Assembly: GCF_020179475.1 (NCBI RefSeq) | Contig: NZ_JAILXZ010000005.1 | Location: 52,640 to 116,639 of the forward strand | DNA: 64,000 bases | Direction: 5' to 3' | DNA from: Novosphingobium huizhouense | GTDB taxonomy: Bacteria > Pseudomonadota > Alphaproteobacteria > Sphingomonadales > Sphingomonadaceae | Shown here: positions 61,521 through 64,000 of the stretch, one piece after another | Layout: every line of letters begins with the position of its first letter | Position numbering within the stretch: the first letter of the stretch is position 1 | The notes under the pieces: generated by a model | The model's database searches: none | What the model saw: only the letters and a program-made list of their open reading frames with translations | Told to the model about the DNA's origin: nothing | Made by a program: the position numbers and the translations under genes

Positions 61521-62675
61521 TCAGTTGGGTGTGGCGATGCAGGGCGATACGAAGAGATGCCCCTTCCATGCGCCGGTCAGCGTCTTGGCGGCGACCACCA
61601 CCCACATCATGGCGAGGGCAAGGGTGAGCACCGTCCCGACGATCCCGAAGAAGGCGAGGTCGAAGGTCGTACCGAGGCGGAAGGTTGCGACCGTGTAGAC
61701 GCCGAGCGGGAAGGTATAGCCCCACCAGCCGAGGTTGAACGGGATGCCAGCGCGCCAGTAGCGCCAGGTGATCAGCATCGCGAGCGCCAGCCACCACAGC
61801 CCAAAGCCCCAGAGCAGCAGCCCGGCGATGCTGCCGAGGCCCTGTGCCACGCCGGCGATCGACGCGAGGCCGTGTGCGGAAAGGATGGCGGGCGCGTCGC
61901 CGCCCAGCACCAGCATGCCCAGCGCACCGGTGCCGATCGGGCCGAGCGCGAGCCAGCTCGACGCGGCCATGCCCTCGTGCGGCAGCTTGTGCAGTGCCAT
62001 GCGCAGGATGAGCAGCGCGAGGATACTGAAGGCGACCGGCACCGAATAGGCCCAGAGCACATAGGAAGTGAGCAGCGTCACGAACTGAGCATGCGGATCG
62101 GCGAGATGCGGCGCGAGCAGGCCGCCGCTCGCCGCCGCGACCTCGGCCGCGACGACTGGAAGTAGCCAGACTGCAGTCATGCCATCTAGGCTGTGCTCGT
62201 GGCGAGTGAACATGAAATAGGGAATGACGACACCGCAGGTCACCGCCATCGCAACGTCGATCCACCACAAGACATGCGCTACACCGACGATGCCGTCGCC
62301 GAACCGGGCGATCCCAAAGGCGAGGCAGCCGTTGATGATCGTGGCGAGGCCCATCGGGATGGTGCCGATGAACATCGACACCGTGTTATGGCCGAAGATC
62401 CGCCGCGCCTCATGGCCGAACAGGATCCAGCGCGCAGAATAGATACCGGTGAAGAGCGCGAAGAGCGCGATATTGAAGAACCAAAGCACCTCGCCGACCG
62501 GCTTCAGCGTCGGGCCGATGCCCGGCACCTGCGGAAGCGCCAGTGCGAGGATGCCGGTGCCCATGGTCGCGGCGAACCAGTTGGGCGTGAACTGGCGGAT
62601 CATCTCGCGGGGATGATCGAGCCGCGAGAGCGGTCGCAGGCCGTCGAGCACGGGCTTGAGATCGCCGGTCATCAT
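61521..62675 (-). CDS. TDT-family transporter, probable sulfite exporter
   Basis: A 384-residue membrane protein with ten helices of the tellurite-resistance/dicarboxylate (TDT, TehA/SLAC1) family. Landmarks are FTPNWFAATMGTGILAL near the N-terminus and LGWWGYTFPLGVYTVATFRLG near the C-terminus. Members include sulfite exporters. Placement between a LysR gene (4-base overlap) and sorAB supports sulfite export. Substrate was not tested from sequence. Confidence 0.85.
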   Translation of the reverse strand: MMTGDLKPVLDGLRPLSRLDHPREMIRQFTPNWFAATMGTGILALALPQVPGIGPTLKPVGEVLWFFNIALFALFTGIYSARWILFGHEARRIFGHNTVSMFIGTIPMGLATIINGCLAFGIARFGDGIVGVAHVLWWIDVAMAVTCGVVIPYFMFTRHEHSLDGMTAVWLLPVVAAEVAAASGGLLAPHLADPHAQFVTLLTSYVLWAYSVPVAFSILALLILRMALHKLPHEGMAASSWLALGPIGTGALGMLVLGGDAPAILSAHGLASIAGVAQGLGSIAGLLLWGFGLWWLALAMLITWRYWRAGIPFNLGWWGYTFPLGVYTVATFRLGTTFDLAFFGIVGTVLTLALAMMWVVVAAKTLTGAWKGHLFVSPCIATPN

Positions 62676-63541
62676 CCAAGCTCCTTCACGAGATCGGTCA
62701 GCGCATCGGCTGCCCTGGTGCGAAAGCGCTCCTTGTGCCGCAGCGCTTCGAACGGACGCGCCGGCAGTCCGAGGCCAAGATCTTGGAGATGCCCGGCCAA
62801 GAGTGCACGGCGGACGACCAGCTCGGACAGCACCGCCACCCCGGCGCCGGCCTCGACCGCCGAACGAACCGCTTCGTTGGACGGCAGGGTCATGCCGATG
62901 CGCAGGTCAGCGGGATCGATGCCGCGATGGCGCAGCACTTCCTCGAAGGTCGAGCGCGTGCCCGATCCCTGTTCGCGCACGATCCAGTTGGCCTCGCGGA
63001 TCCAGTTTTCATCAACATTCCTGGTTCGCTCTGCGCCGACCAGTAGCATCCGGTCCTCGGCGACCTTCCAGTGCGCAAGTGCCGGCTGGTCGACCGAACC
63101 TTCGACAAAGCCCAGTTCGGCCGTGCCGTCGAGCACCTGCGCAGCAGCACCGTCGGTGTTTTCGATCACCAGTTCGATGCCGATCAGCGGATGGCGGCGA
63201 TGAAATTCAGCGAGGCGCGCAGGCAGCCAGTAGCTGGCGATGGTCTGACTCGCGACGATCCGCAGCGTACCGCGCTTGAGACCACCGAACTCCGACAGCG
63301 CCAGTTCGGCGCTCGCGGCCCGGCCAAGGACGGCGCGCGCCTCGTCCAGAAACATGCGGCCGGCCTCGGTGAGCTCAATGCCGCGCCCGACCCGGTGAAA
63401 GAGCGGCACGTCGTGGCGCGCTTCGAGCGCGGCGATGGCGGCACTCGCCGCCGACTGGGTGACGTTGAGTGCCTCGGCGGCGCGGGTCATATGCTCGCGC
63501 TCGGCGACGCCAACGAAAATACGAAGTTGTTCGAGGGTCAT
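62672..63541 (-). CDS. LysR-family transcriptional regulator
   Basis: A 289-residue regulator with an N-terminal winged helix (MTLEQLRIFVGVAEREHMTRAAEALNVTQSAASAAI) and a two-lobed effector domain. Its ATG at 63541 has a strong AGGAG site. It is first in the operon with the TDT transporter and sorAB, so it probably controls sulfite oxidation. The effector domain is of the CysL/YeiE-like type that responds to sulfite or related anions; this is inference. Confidence 0.9.
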   Translation of the reverse strand: MTLEQLRIFVGVAEREHMTRAAEALNVTQSAASAAIAALEARHDVPLFHRVGRGIELTEAGRMFLDEARAVLGRAASAELALSEFGGLKRGTLRIVASQTIASYWLPARLAEFHRRHPLIGIELVIENTDGAAAQVLDGTAELGFVEGSVDQPALAHWKVAEDRMLLVGAERTRNVDENWIREANWIVREQGSGTRSTFEEVLRHRGIDPADLRIGMTLPSNEAVRSAVEAGAGVAVLSELVVRRALLAGHLQDLGLGLPARPFEALRHKERFRTRAADALTDLVKELG

Positions 63542-63618
63542 ATCGATCTCCTGCAGGGATCAATAGACCGGCGCGATCAATCGTTCCAACTTGTTGATTG
63601 GATCGTTCCAATCGTCAT

Positions 63619-64000
63619 TTACGATTGGTCGAGCAGGGCCGCTGTTTCGCTGAATGCCGCGCGAAGGCGATCCCCAACCTGCGGACTTGTACAGACGTTG
63701 GCCGGGCTGGGGTGCGGCATCGGGATGATCTTGATCGAAGCATCATGCGCCGACACGAGTTGTCCGGCCTTGGTCGCCACCCGGCCGGCCAGCAAGCAGA
63801 CTTTCAGCTTGGGCAGCAGCGCGAGAAGCCCGGGAAGCGTGGCCAGCCCGGCATCGATCTCGGCTTTGCGCACGGTGCGATTGCGGGCGCCGGGTGGATG
63901 CATGATCCAAGGCACGGTGTTCCAGAGCACACAATCGGACCGGTCGATGCCGGCCTCGTCGAGATAGCGCCGCAGATTGCGGGCGGTCCCGGACGGATTG
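63619..64000 (-). CDS. Uracil-DNA-glycosylase-superfamily protein (5' partial)
   Basis: The frame runs off the window edge; about 127 residues are visible. They include NPSGTARNLRRYLDE, VLWNTVPWI, VCLLAGRVATKAGQL and the active-site-like IPMPHPSPANV. The H-P-S segment and the overall order fit the uracil-DNA glycosylase superfamily fold. The N-terminal part with the catalytic loop is outside, so activity and family cannot be fixed. It lies 77 bases upstream of the LysR gene on the same strand. Confidence 0.72.
   Translation of the reverse strand, partial: NPSGTARNLRRYLDEAGIDRSDCVLWNTVPWIMHPPGARNRTVRKAEIDAGLATLPGLLALLPKLKVCLLAGRVATKAGQLVSAHDASIKIIPMPHPSPANVCTSPQVGDRLRAAFSETAALLDQS

Noticed and set aside
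61505..61523. TGATCGCC/GGCGATCA hairpin at the end of the TDT gene
   Set aside because: The stem overlaps the stop codon and has no T-run, so it is weak as a terminator.

Overview
The window reads as a segment of a large plasmid (or integrated plasmid-like element) of a high-GC alphaproteobacterium, most likely a sphingomonad. That host call is inference from the style of the copper, partition and replication genes and from the GC-rich codon use; no database search was possible. Nearly all of the DNA is coding, with many 4-base start/stop overlaps (ATGA or GTGA) marking long operons. No rRNA, tRNA or CRISPR array was seen.

Region 1 (1-25,800) is a metal-resistance island dominated by copper. 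It holds a partial MerR regulator with a YnfA-type membrane protein, a His-rich DMT transporter and a YgjV-like protein. A long minus-strand run follows: a CnrY/CnrX/CnrH-type sensor and sigma unit (cnrX-like protein with all five metal ligands of CnrX conserved in spacing), CopA and CopB, a PepSY protein, two DUF305 proteins, DUF411, two small Met/Cys-rich secreted proteins, and CusC, CusB-CusF fusion, CusA and CusF. Facing the other way are copC-copD, a thioredoxin-reductase-like enzyme, a CopA-type P-type ATPase and cueR. dmeF-dmeR (Co/Ni efflux) closes the island. Two genes look out of place: an unlinked fliQ and an HhH plus PD-(D/E)XK-like nuclease.

Region 2 (25,898-28,362) is a two-gene operon of a TIR-like protein and a tyrosine recombinase.

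Region 3 (28,395-43,057) is a complete Tn402/Tn5053-type transposon. It has 9-bp identical tips, three transposase-binding-type repeats at each end, and a perfect 5-bp target duplication GCTTG (28,390-28,394 and 43,058-43,062). It carries tniA, tniB and a frameshifted tniQ, a cation transporter, a six-gene operon (response regulator, histidine kinase, outer membrane factor, adaptor, RND pump, MFS), and a serine resolvase at the far end. It landed in the short divergent spacer between the TIR-like gene and the gene at 43,099.

Region 4 (43,099-57,252) is the plasmid backbone. It has a DUF1612-like protein, ParB and ParA flanked by two copies of a perfect palindrome (candidate parS), a Rep_3-type initiator with 22-bp-spaced iterons upstream, SSB, a toprim primase-like protein, a 1405-residue strawberry-notch helicase/methyltransferase-like protein, a ParB-domain protein and ArdC antirestriction protein.

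Region 5 (57,253-64,000) has an alpha/beta hydrolase and a minus-strand sulfite-oxidation operon: LysR regulator, TDT-family exporter, SorA, SorB, MBL-fold hydrolase and DUF202 protein. A partial uracil-DNA-glycosylase-superfamily gene lies at the edge.
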